The translations under genes and the position numbers were made by a program. Under the pieces are notes generated by a model. That model was not told the origin of the DNA, made no database searches, and saw only the letters and a list, made by a program, of their open reading frames with translations. From Monarcha castaneiventris obscurior (taxonomy: Eukaryota; Chordata; Aves; Passeriformes; Monarchidae), in contig JAMPIT010000174.1 of the NCBI GenBank assembly GCA_026261815.1, positions 9,672,001 through 9,736,000 on the forward strand: a stretch of DNA of 64,000 nt, read 5' to 3'. Below are positions 50,273 through 64,000 of this stretch, piece after piece. The first letter of the stretch is position 1. Every line of letters starts with the position of its first letter.

Positions 50273-53200
50273 GGCCTTTTTTTTTGTTTGTTTTTGGTCC
50301 AGAACATGTGAAATAATTTTACATAAATAATAACCAGGCATAACTAAGGTGCCTGGTATTTTGAAATGGATTCTGATTCCTGCCAAAGCAGGAAATCATG
50401 TGTAAAACAATTAATGAATGCCATTCCTCAGTTTCTGGCATAATTGAAGAAAAATATAGACAAAAAGTTTTTAAATGTGTTTCTCTGTGTGGCAAAATGT
50501 AACATAAAGATCCTATCTGCTCTGTCTGTGATGTTTTAACTCAATGAAGAGCATAGACTTTTTTTAGAAGAATGAATACAGATTGAAAAAAATAACATTA
50601 AAGTTCATGAGTTTATAGAACTTCATACTTCCTGATTTAGAGTGATGACAAGAGGTAATAAGAGCTTGTTGGAGATTCTCACTGAAGTTGGGATACTCTG
50701 AGACTGAGTCACAGTTTGAAGCTTGTCCAGCACTTGTAGCTGACCCACTTCTGTCTGATACATGAGGTGAAATTCAAGGGTTTCAGTGTTTTGAGGCTAG
50801 GAGACTTGGAGGGGTGTGAAAATATTGAGCTCTTGACTTTTACTGCACATACAGTCCAAAGTATTCCTCAAAATTCAAGAGAACAGATGTTGCCCATGGG
50901 ATTATGACCTTTACCCTGATGCTCAGGTTTTCTCTGTTTACACCAGGGAGAAGCTAAAATAAATATATTTACTTCAGATTGCCTGGGGCCCAAATGGTCT
51001 AAAAATATTGAAGCTTACTGCAGCATCTCAGTAGTGAGTTTATTTGAACAGAATCAGCATTATTTTTATAGAACACAAAAATATTTTACATAGTTCCAAG
51101 TAATGGAGTTTGTTATTAAAAAGCCATTCTCAGCTCCCCTCAAAACTGTGTAGCCTCATGCATGGAGAAACAATTATCAACAACTAAAACCTTGAAAGAG
51201 TGTCTTTACACTTTTAAAACACTCTTTGAAAAGCTCTAAGGAATGACCAAAAAAAAAAAAATGCAGTTACTAGCCAGGAGTGGAAGCAGTTTTAGTTTGA
51301 GTATCAGTGACATACACTGTCAGTAGTCCTTGAGCACTCATAATCAGGTATCTGGCACAGCGGAGACAACCCCACTCAATACTACATAATACTGCCAAGT
51401 ATTTTCCTTCTAGACCTGGCCATGCTTAAAAAAATACAAAACATTGGAGGTTCTTCGCACTTTTGCCTCTTGGACTCTAGGCACAGGGCATTGATTCCTG
51501 GAATAGTTGAGTTTTGTTTAGCAAGAGGCTGACAGGGTGCTGTGTGCTTGTCCAACTTTATTATTCATTCCCCAGAACGCATCCAATTTCCTTGTTTTTT
51601 GTCTTTCACTGCTTGCTCCTCCTGGAATCTAAAGGCATGACATTCATAGAGCACTTTTTTTTTATATCCCTGCTTACAATCTCAGTGGCTGCCTTCCCTA
51701 CCTGTTGTCAAGGGCCTGCTATGGATTTTCAGAACACTGTGTGTTTCAGCAGCATGTTTTTCTTTGTTTTTTCTTACTCATTCCCTACTGGTAGAGAGGG
51801 ATGAAAAAAAGTCCTGTAAAAAATGATAAACAGTATTGTGTTGAAGCACAGGGAATCAGGTTATTAGGACAGTCAGTGTAGGAGTGTCCTTAGGCAAATT
51901 TCTTATATGATGGATGACCTTCATTTCACATACTCATTTTGGAGGTCTCTGACTTGAGAAATCTTGGACATGGTATCCAAGGAGGCCAAATGTTGTCTTC
52001 TTTAGCTGGAAGCGATGGAAGATTCAGACACGTTGCATTTTTTGATGAAGCAACAGGTAAATCAAATTGATTGCCTGAGTTTTATTACACTCAGGTCAGA
52101 GGAACAATTTTGATTTGGCCTCTCTGCACTTGAGATTTCCTATCAAAAAGGTCATAATCTCTTTCTGCTAGTCAGGGATGCCATCTTACTTCCCTGTTCC
52201 AGCCCTTCAATAGCTTTGTGAATATGAGAAGAGGGTTGTGGTCTACTTGTGTGGTACAGTTACACATTTTGTTCATGTTGCTTTTCAAGCAACAGTGAAC
52301 ATAAACATTTTTTACATATTTTTCTGAGTAACTGTTCCTTGTGGTAAATTCTCAGACTCTGACATACTTTGAGCTTGCCTTCAGCAATCTGTACAGATGT
52401 TTCTTATTATGATCTCCCTTGTTACGTCATTTAATAGAACACTGTTTTGCCAAATGTTTGAATTAGGAAAGGCATGCCATTTTGATGTTATTCAGGCATT
52501 TCTGCAGGGAAGTAAGGTAAGATATAGATGATACTCTGTTTTGAGCCCATAAGCACAGACGTTTCTGATTAGAGTTTTCAGCAGTTTATAAAATCTAATG
52601 GGATTTGATAGAAGCTGGCTCTAAAGGAAGTTTTACAAAACTTCTTAGAAAGATTTGAATCCTTAATTTGTATGTATTCCCAGCTGAAGTTTCATTGTGT
52701 AGGAAAATGAATATGGAGAGCTGTTGCATAACCAGCAAACTCCAATTTGTGTTTCAGAGAAACATAATAAAGTGAAAATAATTACATGGTAATAATTGTT
52801 TTGGATTGCAGGGCTAGCGCAACTTCCAGGGAGAAAAACAAAACCTATGATTTGCCATGGTGTTACTCCATTTTTATACTGATTTATGTGTATTGCATTC
52901 AAGGAAAACACTGGAAAAAGAGCAGAATAAGGACAAAGATGACTCAGGTCCCCACAGTGGTGATGCATTTCTTATTATAACAAAGCACATACAAGGAACC
53001 TATAAAAAGCGAGTACACCTCATTCACTTGACGTTTTTCAGTGATAAAGTACCATCCATCTGAACAAGTTCTCTTTTTAATATATGGCAGATTGCTCAAT
53101 TGTACCCATCAGCACAATATCTGGATGACAGTGTCCCACAGTGAGGCAGGAAAACATTATTACTCCATTACAGACTGAGGCACAGAGAGACTTAGAGACT

Positions 53201-56200
53201 TGTTCAAATTCAGGCAGGAGGAGTAAGGCAGAGATGGGAATGGAAATCACGTCTACTATTTCCCAACCTAGTACCAGGGTCAGCCTGATTTCTTAAAGGT
53301 GGCCTTCCCCAATTCTTATGGGACCAGTGGACCACAGCTTCTCCCTGTTCATCCAAGAGCACTTATAAATTCATTTTGATGTATATACCTTCTATGAGAA
53401 TGTGCTAGTTCTTTGCAGTGCCCACTGTGGAAAAACTACTCATGTGCAGAAGCCTAGCCTAAATTTCAGGGTTGTTTGTTCCATATCTATGCTATAAGAA
53501 CAGTCAGAACAGATGAATAACAATGAAAGGGATTGAAAAGCCTTCTCAGCTTTGTACATTTTTTGTGCATTGCCAGGGTTTTCTCTGCCATTATCCCTCC
53601 CACCCTGCTTGTCAGACTCAGTGACTTCTCAAGAATGGGAGCACAGTGGATTTCCTCACACGGGAAGCTGCACTGCTTGAAATTGCATTTTTAAAGCATC
53701 TAAACCCATTATTCTGTTAATCACGTCACTATTCAATGAATGTTTAGCACAGACAAGTTTTTATTACTGTTTCTGTGTTCCAGCATCCACATCCTTTCTT
53801 TCCCTTTCCAAACAGTAGGTTTTCATCCCCATGTGGCTCTGCATACCAACTACATCCTTTCCAATGCCATCTGCTAAATGCCAGCCACATTCAGGTGTTA
53901 CCCAATAAAGCAAATCCAGCTCTCCCAGGCTGAGACAGAGCTCTCAGCTGGCCCTGTCTCCATCCTTCTGTCTGCAGGTATCCCAGTATGGCAGCAGGGA
54001 CACCCAGCAATGTACTTAATCAGCTCTGGGAAACTGAACCCAGAACAAATCCTGTTGAGATCCTCAGAAGGAGAGTATTTTAGAGGAAAGGCATTAGGAA
54101 ATGTCAGATGAGGAAAGAAATACATAAGCTGATCACTGGGAGAAATGACTTAGTGGCTCATCTTTCCAATTAAAATTGTTGTTCCCTCTCTTTATGGAGA
54201 GTCTGATAGTGGTATTGAAGATTAAACCCGTGCTGGTTTTGGAAAGGCTCAGTCTTTCAGTCTGCTCACCCAACACTAATATTTATTTACTCTGCTGTGA
54301 GAGAATATTGAAAATAAATATCTCTATTTTCAGACCTAGGTACAGACGATGTCCTCAAAACTTTGCAATATCAAATACCAGAACATGTTTTGCTTTGTCT
54401 GTCCAAAGGATCACTTGGTGGTTACAGGCTATCATCATACTAGAAATACATTGACTTTTACCATGATTCCAATGAAGACAGTTACAACCATTTCATTAAT
54501 TTAAAAATATTTTTAAAAAATTAAAATTCATTGTTCTCGCTGTTTCCCAGAGCTTTGTATCTAACCCACTCCAGTTATTGTCAAAACCAGTGTTACGTGA
54601 TATTGAGTGCTTTGTCAAATTGCAAAAAAAATCCTAGAAGAAGGCTAGGAGACCACGCAGGCTGTTCCCAGGGGAGTCCAGTGGAAGGTCTGCCCTGGTG
54701 CCATGGAGGTCTGGAGCCCCCGGCAACTTCTCAGCAAAAAATTGCCGTCCTTTGTCTTCCCAGCAAAGCTCACAAGGGCATCAGTTTCATGGCCAGCAGC
54801 CATGTCTAGGGAGCTGCTGCTTTGGTGTAAACTTCATTCAGATTTGCTGCTTCATTTGATCCAAACCAAAAACACTTTCATGGAAAAAGAAGTCTGCAAA
54901 GTGGAAATTTGTTTTGTATCCAGATTTACTCTGAAGTTTTTGAAAATTTGGGCCTTTTGGATTCTTAATTTGAATTAAAAGTATACAATAACATAAGTAA
55001 CCAACCATGAAAACATAACTAAATAAATAATCAATTGCTAAAGATTATAAGAAAATCCAGTACACCAAATCTAAAAAAGATACACATCAAAAATCTAGGT
55101 ATGAAAAATAATGATAATTTTGGGGATTTCTGAGTGTCTTTTCTGGACACATATTTTTCCAAACTTTACATTAACATTGTCAGAAGTAGGAAATTTCCAT
55201 TAAAAAAAATGGAAAAGACCCCACATTTCCTGACATTTCCTGAGGACTTAGGAAGAGTGCCAGATGTTGTGAGGTTGTGATAATGGCAGGGGTGTTAGCA
55301 AAATCAAGAGCAAGAATAGCTTTCTGCAGGCACTGCTGTTCTGACAAAGCAGTGTGATATACCTTGAAGAATAACTCCCTTTACTATGCTCACATGCTGC
55401 ACTGACATTTCTAAAATTTTTCTGATTTGCGTTGTACCCACTACTTTTACACATTAGTCAATTTGTACCTCATTGTTTTCAATTGTGCAAAGTGAAAATA
55501 TCCATGTGCAATGTAAAATTTGACTATATGGGATAAACAAATGCTGCATAATGTTGCTTACACATTGAATTAGTATTCAATAAACTGATAGGCTTGAGAA
55601 AATGTTACAAGGAAATAATGCTGGTATATTGTGTTTCTCAGGTACCACTGATAGAGAAATTGAACTGCTCCTGAAGATGTCTTATACCCATCCTGGGCTT
55701 TGCCATCTCTTTCACAATACTTATGCTTTAAATGGGCATTCCTAATGTTTGATACATGAGGAAATACTGCATATAATCCAGCAGCATGTGCCTGGTCCCA
55801 GCTCTGTTGGAACTTTAGCCAGAACAAACCTGTGTGTGCATGAGCTGTGTCCTCTTGGTGTGGTGACTGTGTCTAAGCAGGCCCTTGTCCTAAAACAACA
55901 TGCATTTGCCAGAAAGAAAATAATCTCCAGAAAAACGTCCTGTGCCCATGCCCAGGACATGGTGCAGATCTTCAGAGCTTTCCCATTGTCTTCTGCAGCC
56001 TTGTCACCAAAGGTTAAACTGACAAGTACAATTATTCTGGAAGGTCAACTATAGTTTAATTTGTTTTGAAACAATTTAGCATTACGAACATTATTCCAGA
56101 CAAAAAAGGCCTGGAAATTGATGCTTGCATAGAGAAACTACTGTGGAATAGTTGTTACAGAGCAGCTTATTGCATGGGAGTAGCTATGGCCATTAACATC

Positions 56201-59200
56201 CTTGGTCAGAGAAAATTCACCTTATCAGCAACAACCACCTGAACTTCCCTGGTGAGTAGTAGGAGCCAGCCAGTCCTTGACTGGGTATCTCATTCTACCA
56301 GTCCCGTGTGAAATGATTTATTGGAATAGCCCACAACTTGTTGCTTCTTATTTGTTATTGGGAAGAGGAACCTAACTCTCATTTGAATATCCTTACTTTT
56401 GTTTCTGTGGAAGTCTCCAAACAATACTCTGTTGTATTTATGTGTCTAAGTTGGAGCCTGCACTTTCTCTTCAGTGCTTCTCAGGAAGCTGGATATTGTA
56501 TAACAACTAATAAGTCATTTCCTAGACCAAATTATAAGTCAGGCTCTGTTAGGTGGATCCCAGAATTCTATAGAATTTTATTTAAATAAAAGCTAGATGT
56601 GAAATGTATTGTTGCATGTTGAAGAACTTTCCATAAACCTATTAATGCAACTGCCTACTTACATTTCCCATATTCCAAAAATAAATTCCTTCACTGTTGG
56701 CCTTGCCTCATATACCTAAATAAAATTATATGAAATAAAAATTGAAAGCAGCCTAATCCTTTTACAATCCAGCCTCATGAGAAAAGCTCAGCTGAAGTAA
56801 ATGGGAGAGACTCAGGGACATAAGATGAAATCTCATTCTAACCAGACACATAAGATTATCAAACTAAGATGATGGTTAAATAAATGTGGGTATTTTTCAT
56901 TTTAGCACAAAAAGACGAAATTCAGTTTCATAAAAACAATTTATATTACATATATGAGGGTTTGCTTGATTTCTTGGGCATTTTAGTGCTGGACTTGATG
57001 CTAGAAACCATAATAATGTAGACATTGAAAGCAATAAAATCCTTACACTTCTTTTGAAAATGTATCATACTTTCAAGTGATTTTGATATCCTTTCCAAAA
57101 AAATGTTACTTGTGAAATGCATCCCTTGAAAATGATAGCACAGTTGAGCATTTTTTGTTGAAATGTTAATATTCTTTAGCAACTAGGCAACTGGCATATC
57201 TTGGATCACTCCATGTAGGAATTTGTTTACTTTTTTTAGCAAGTAATGTAGTCATCGACAACAATCTTGGATATGCAATCAGCAGGAACTTGTGTCTTCT
57301 GCTACCTTATTAATGCACATTATTATTCACAACCTCCTGCAGATCTAAAATACTACTGGTTTCTGGAAACTTAAAAAGTATGGAGGAATATTAATGCACA
57401 GACTAAGAAAAGAACATTGATGTCTGAGGACCCAAGATTCTGCATTGTCCTTTATTTTGCATCAGTGTCATCTTATACAGCAGATATGTTACATTAATGT
57501 TCAGATTCAGCAAAGTTTGACAAGTATTCTGTTCTCTTTTTAGAAAATTTCATGATAAATCAAAGTGCAAGTGGGCATCATATCTCTGAAACTTCAGTTA
57601 TAGAACCAAAACACAAATTACACACCCAGCGAGAAAATATAGTTCATTAGAATTATATGGATGAAGCTAAGATTATTAAGATAGATTTAGTTTAACAACT
57701 GCTTTAAAATAATAGATGCTTAATAATAGATAGTTTAAAATCTGTTAATAAGAATCTGTATCTGCACACATGACTGGCAAGACGTGTTTTGCCATTCAAA
57801 ACTTCTCTCAGCTAGGAGAAAATGAACAATCATTTGCTGCTTTCAAAGAAAAGTGGTTTGTCTGTTAGACTAATAAATGAGTGGGGATGAGGAGAACGGT
57901 AAAAAGAGATTGGCAACTTTACTGCATTTTTCTTTTTCATTTCAGGATGATGACTGGCTGCTGTGAACAGACCCATAGAAGTGTTCTGAGAAGATGGTAA
58001 CGTCCAAGTTTCCTGGGAATAAAATGAAGAATCTCCTATCTGTGTGTCACAGTGTGGCACATTGGAGGCAAGCGCTCAGGTGCTGAGCAGTTCAAAATGG
58101 GCCCAAAGTAAACCAGCATCTGGAGGAATGTGAAGTAGAGTAATGCGGCTAGCCTGAAGTGCAGGTGTCTCCTGGGCTGCTTTCAGCTCTTCTGTTGCTT
58201 CAAGTTTACATGGAATTGTATTCAATAGTTACATTTTGCCTTCGCCGTGCTGAGGTGGCCAAGCCCTTCACTGTCTCTGCACCTTGGTTCTGCTTGCCTC
58301 CTGACAGCACGTGGTCACCATAACAAAAGTGCCCAGAATTCACTTGATTTTTGTGTCTCATTCTAGTTGACTGCAAATCTTCTGTTGTGCACAGCAACCC
58401 ACTCAGCCTGGTTTGTGATTATCTAGTCAACTTGAGAAACTTAAAAATTACCCGTCTCTTCTAAACTAGCTGTGGAAAGCAGTAGGTTCCTTGAAGAGCT
58501 AGTTCATTGCTCTCAGGTGAATAATGGAGGATGGCATGAATGCTGACCTCTCTTCACCGACAAAGTGAATATAGATGACCAGCTTAGATTGGATATCTAA
58601 CCTCAGATAGCTAAATGTAACATAAATATAACCTGTATTTGGGAACTTCGTCCCTTGAACACAGTATTTCTAATTGCTGAAGTCACTTGTCTTCAAACTT
58701 AAGAGAAAAAAAAAAGCTTCTTCAGGATTTCTCATTTTTCTTATGTTCTTTTACTCTTCTCTATCTTAGGGTTTTAGCTGCATGCTGACATAAAGCTCAA
58801 AGTCTGCAAATTATAACATTATTTGAAGTCTTTAAAACTTGATTCAAAGCAGTGGATTTACATGGCTTTTTATTCTGGTTCTCAGGTTCCTTCCAGAATT
58901 CCTCTGAAAAACTGATCATACCAGATATTGGCAGATTCTTTTATCATCCAGGTATGAACAAGTCATAATGACCCTAAATCCTACATTCTGATTGGAAGCA
59001 TTTGCAAATTAAAAATCTTCCTCTTCATTATCTTGGGTATCTACAGCAATGATATTTAGAAAACATAGCTGACTGTAAAAAGCCAAATAATTTTTCATTT
59101 TATGGTTACAGAAATCTTTGGATTACCATTGTGAGCTGTTTTCAATTTACGGAGAGACTGAAGTTATGTTCTCCACATACAATTTATCACAACTACAACA

Positions 59201-62200
59201 GTGAATTTTCTGCCTCTTTCTTCCTCCATCTGTCTGCCTCCCTCTACCCCCATAATGAACCAGCTGGTCATTAAAACTTGCAGCCAAGTATACAAGGAGT
59301 AAATTACTGCCCTCTGCTTTGGGAAAGCCAAAAATACCCACAGGTTTGTTGATCAGCATTTATGTCTGTCAATCAGCGGGTCCCAAACTCAGAAGCAGAC
59401 AATGCATGTGCTACTCTGAGAAGTTGATAGGGATGCTGAATGGAAACTTGGAATACAAGATACTTGCTCAGGGGAAAAGGGGCATGTGAGATGCTTGACT
59501 ACAAGAACTAGCCCTCTACTGCTCATGTTGTTTCTCTCCTGCTAGTGAAAGTGAGGGATGAGAATCAGAGCAGCCAGAATAACTGAACTGTTGGGTTTTA
59601 TGTACTTGAAGTTGTGATGGAGAGTGTATATGAGCACATAATGTCATACACCTGAGAACCATGAATCAGAGGTGAAAATATGTGTTACACACTAAAAGGC
59701 AATGTATCATATTAAGTAGAGAAGTGAGGTGAGGATTTTTTATTTAAGAAGTCTCTGTTCTGTTAACCTTTGCATTTTGAAGGGAATCAGAGTGTAGAAA
59801 TAAAATGCTATGGCAGCAGAGTGTAAATAAAAGCAAATAAGATTACACTACAGGCACAATCAAGAGTTCATCTGCAGAAAGCAGGCAAGACCAGCTTGCC
59901 TCTGCCATGTATTTTAATTTTATAACAAGACAGGTTAGGAGACCTGTCTTGTGCCCTAGCACAAGACATCTTGTGCATCTCATATGCCCCAGCATCAGCT
60001 ATGGGCCCAACTTTGTATTTCTGGAGAGAATGAGTTTGAAGAGTTCAACAACCAGAAAAAATGGTATGCACAACTGTACATGCAGTTTCTACTCCAAATA
60101 GTAGCCAGTTTAGCTAAAATATTTAATCTGGTTCCATGCTGGATCTGTAGGCAGTGATGGGAACTGTTGGGAATTACTATGGTCTTCAGGGCACCACAGG
60201 ATCTCTGGCAGGGGTGATGTCCTGAAGATACCTGTATCTTTGTGGTGCTTTGCCATCTTCTCTCTGGAACATGGCTTTCAAGTTTCTCAGGGTTGCTTGT
60301 CCTTTTAAGTCCCTGTCTGCTGAAGTAGTTGCAGACTTGGAAGGTGGAGGAATCTTCTGAATCCTCTCTGAAGAGTCAGTGTTATAACTAGGACCAAGAT
60401 TTGGGAAAGAAACTAAAAGAGGCTGTTCAAACTACACTCCTTCTAGCACCTCTGACCTTAACATTTCTGGAGACTAAATTTATGGTTGCTGGCCTCATTC
60501 TGGCCAACCCCTAATTTTTTCACTGTCCTAGAGATTAATGTCCTCCTCTACCAATGGAAAATACTTCTGTATTCCTTCACCACAAGGGCCTCAACTTAGA
60601 AGACTATAGTTTCAGTATTTTTTCCATGAGTCATAATATTGGCACACATTATCAATTCTCTATGTTAGTGCTTGTAAGGAAGAAAATATCCATGACAATA
60701 AAAATAAAAGTGCAAGGAAAATTGAAACTCATTAACAAAACAATTTCCGTAGTGATTGTGCTCTGACAAGATCTAGAGAGATAAATACCAGAAAGTCCAT
60801 TGCCTTGTTGTCTTGTTCTTAACTGAAGCCCAGAGGGAATGAGGGAAAGGAATTGACACTTGAAAACTTAAATATGAATGATCACTTATTATCAATATAT
60901 ATTCTCAATAATAAGTGCTTTCTTAGAACGACCGATAGGTCTGAAAATCTGTCTTCTAAATGTTAATCTGTTAAGCTGTTTCTGTCACTGAAAGTCTGGA
61001 GTGCTTGTGTGGTGTGTTTTCTGTTTGTCTATGAACCACACACAATTCAGTATGAAAAAAAATTACAACAAACTGCTTCATTTTAAGTCACATCAGGATT
61101 GTTTCTTGCAACATTTCATAAGTTTTTCCAGTGTGCTTATACTATCCCTAGAGATGGGGTTCTATTATTTCCCTTTAAAGACTATTCCATGGTCCAGTAG
61201 ACCTTATCATTATTAAGACAGTTTTCTTCCTATTCAGCCTGAACTATTCTTCTTGTTATAACCTTGTGACACATCTCCCTCCTTGATATTTATGCATCTC
61301 AACTGCTTAGAGATAGCAATTTTGTCTTCTCTTCTTGGTTTCCATTTAACATGTGCATGAATGTGATATATATTAAGTGCAAAAAGTGTATCTTTAAAGA
61401 ATGGATTTTATACTAAGGAGGAATTGTCTTAGCTCAGCTACAGCTAGGAGACCTTTAGCACATGTAGTGGGAGACAATTTAGCTCTTTAAAGTAATCAAT
61501 GTGATGTCATTAGTGCTTTTAGCCAATGCAGCTACATTATTATGGTATGCTATATACATAAACAACATTTAATCTCATTCTTTTTCTTGCATAACATTTT
61601 CTTGTGAAAGCAACAGCTTTACTCAAAGGATTTGTTCTGAAGATTTATACATTTATAAACATTTTAGGCTTAATATTTGAAGTGTGTTTGCTATAATTGT
61701 TCTTTATGATGAACCTCTCAGCATTGATGCAGTGTTCTTTTGCAAACATCTCTGTGTAATTTATTTATCTTGATATATTAAACCCAAAAAACATTTTTCT
61801 GTGTACAAATTTAAAACTTATTAGATTAGAAACTTCCACTGATAGAAAAGGGATGCTGAGGCACAGGGGAGAACATTATTTCCTCCCAGGCACACAATGA
61901 GTATGTGCTATTTGCCAAATTAAGCGACACAAATTTGGGACTGGAGAATAAAATGCTTAGATTAATGTTTATGTGTAAGTTCACATCCATGAGAGAGAAT
62001 TCAACAATGGAATCTGTCTCTGATTGTCAGAACTCCTTCTGAAATCATTGTTCCTCCTTCTTTTTAACACAAACCATGGAAGATTTACATACTTTTATGA
62101 GATTTTTGTGTAGTGGAACATGGTCTTCCTGGCACACTTCCAGAGTCCTAAACTTTTGAATTGTAATCCCACATTTATCTATGATGTTCATTTGTGTAAT

Positions 62201-64000
62201 TCCTCTCTTTGGGCCAGAGTAAAATCCCTGGACATCAGGTCCCCCAGGTGACAGCTGTGCTCTCTATCTAGGATGAAGCTGAGCAGAAATTCAGACCAGA
62301 ATCTGCCCATAAGCCAGCCTTCCTCTGGGTGAGACCTGCAGGCTCATTGAAAAGGGACCCTCCAGCAATGCTCAGGGGCATGAGCAAATTAGCACTTTGC
62401 TCTGCAAGCAGTGTGGACACAACTAGTTTCAGTGACATGGCAAAAAAAATTTTGGGAACACAACTGGGTTTGGCTGGCCAAGACCACAGTCCAGAGCATG
62501 CTGTGCTTACATGCCTCTGTAAGTCCCAAGGCTTTGGTACCTCTCAGCTTTCAAGGTGCTCAATTACCTCTGTAAATCCATCTTTTTGTGCATCTCTTCC
62601 TTTATGGTACTTTATGGTAAAAATATAGCTTCTGTCACTGGGCATTATCCAAAAACGGCCTATAGAAATGATAAATATCAGCAGGGCACAAAACTACCTT
62701 ACAGCATTAAAAGTTGTTGATTCCAAACTGGATAAGCAGTTCCCACTGTGAGAAACCTCCACAGATATGTTACAGGTTCTAAATCATATTCAAACTGCAA
62801 CCTCTATGTGCAGTGGAAAGTTAATTAATGTGCTAATATTAAAAATAATTATTATGGAAGTAAAATGTTAAGCAAGAATCTTTTTGCTTTGTTGTCAGGA
62901 AGGTTATACCCTTGGCATTTTTAATGCACAGCCTTTTCATCTTAGTATTTGCCTTTCATTTCCTGCTCACAGTACAACATCCTAAGTGCAGTGTTTCTAA
63001 CACATTATGAGGACTCTGAGAATATTCAAAGTCCTGTGGCCTCTTGTTGTCACCCTCAGTCCTAACCCTGTAAACATTTATTACCCCAGCAAGTATTGCC
63101 AGAAGTGTGCTACCACTCAATTTTAGTATAAATTACAATATTAAATCATATTTAAATAATTCTGAAGAATAGTTGTTATGTACAGACTCAGGTTAAGTAG
63201 TTAATGTGTTATGTTCATGCCAGATGGGATGCAAAACCTGGTTGGTGACAGCACTTTATTAGTAGGAGAGAAAAGATGTAGGATATGTAAACAGGATTGG
63301 TGTCTAAAGGCATTGCAAGGCTTCACAGAATGTATGTAGGTGGGATTTTTCATCAGGATAAAATGATGTTAAGTGAAAGATAATAAAAAAGAATCTTTCC
63401 TGTTGGTAATGAAGAAAGAGCAGATAAATTTAGCTAAGTACACTCAGACAGTACAGGACAGAGAGACTGTCCAGAAAATTAAATTTGTGTGATTAAAAAG
63501 AAATAGCATTTCACCTGGGTTCAGTGCTGTGACTCTTGTGATGGACTTTGAAGGTTTGAATGCAAGAGTTAGATATCAGTTCCAGGAGTTTGGTTTCCAT
63601 TTGACTTGATTATGATAATATCCATCTCTGGTATTAATTCATGCCCTACATTCTCCACCTCAGCTCAACTTAGGGATGAAAAAGTGGCTAGTTCTGGGGT
63701 ATATGGAACAAGTTTTCCTGTTCCTTCAGGCTTCAAAACTGCAGCAGCACTGCTCTCTGGTGCGGGCATTTCCTCCTATCCTCTGATCCTAGTTCCCTAG
63801 ATTTGGGTATCTACTAGTACAATTCTGTATGAGGAGATTGTTTGGTTACCACCAACAGGCAAGTCATTCCTTGACATTTCAAGCACATCTGGAAGGGATG
63901 AGAAAGAAAGATTTTTGCTTCTTCCAACTATTTCTCACATCACAGAAAAGTTCAATTTAGAAATTTTAATATGGTCATTTTGATTGCTTGTGTTGAATGG
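50273..64000. other. Intergenic DNA without genes
   Basis: No protein-coding exon, RNA gene or clear CR1 tail recognised. Holds the interlocking hairpins at 59925-59976 and scattered homopolymer runs. If a divergent lncRNA is transcribed rightwards from the island, its introns could lie here. Confidence 0.6.
59925..59976. repeat. Three interlocking perfect inverted repeats
   Basis: Stem 1 pairs 59925-59935 with 59942-59952 (11 bp). Stem 2 pairs 59945-59954 with 59959-59968 (10 bp). Stem 3 pairs 59959-59966 with 59969-59976 (8 bp). Stems 1 and 2 share bases, as do 2 and 3, so neighbouring hairpins exclude each other. Confidence 0.9.

Noticed and set aside
1..64000. Endogenous retrovirus, CRISPR array, operon or bacterial mobile element
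   Set aside because: No paired LTRs, primer-binding site or gag/pol reading beyond CR1 RT was seen, no regularly spaced repeats of CRISPR type, and no tight gene cluster. The sequence is vertebrate.

Overview
This is a window of a bird nuclear genome, and most likely a passerine. It is A/T-rich, largely non-coding DNA with several CR1 LINE fragments carrying the avian-type 3' ATTCTATG/ATTCTGTG tail. There is also a short element at 37354-37472 that looks like the tRNA-Ile-derived, CR1-tailed SINE known from zebra finch and other passerines (TguSINE1-like). Nothing suggests a prokaryote or virus: there are no operons and no long conserved ORFs.

The only protein-coding sequence I can support is the first coding exon of MAGI2 (S-SCAM) on the minus strand at 25705-26005. 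It holds the start codon and 100 codons covering the N-terminal PDZ domain, and ends at a strong splice donor in phase 1. It lies inside a CpG island (about 25200-26930), which is the presumed promoter. In the island are a purine-rich tract, a G-quadruplex-type G-run cluster, a GGCAGC microsatellite and a 63-bp frame-preserving minisatellite of alternating 31/32-bp units. Long ORFs here in all frames are a by-product of GC content.

Layout: 1-25704 is MAGI2 intron 1 (partial; the gene continues beyond the left edge), with CR1 fragments at 7190-7784, 7832-7938, 9084-9193, 10090-10395 and 17925-18588. 26006 to about 26930 is 5' UTR/promoter. About 26930-64000 is upstream intergenic DNA with no coding exon, containing CR1 copies at 34710-34822, 37530-38932 and 48952-50272, the SINE, and a second smaller CpG-rich patch at 44240-44640 with a CTCF-type motif.

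The best hunting results are: a roughly 75-bp insertion inside a CR1 that is an inverted copy of sequence 1.3 kb away; three interlocking perfect hairpins at 59925-59976; twin hairpins with an E-box palindrome just upstream of the island; an apparent change of base skew at the island consistent with divergent transcription (a MAGI2-AS3-like lncRNA is a hypothesis); and the CTCF-bearing CpG patch. I found no convincing new multi-gene system.
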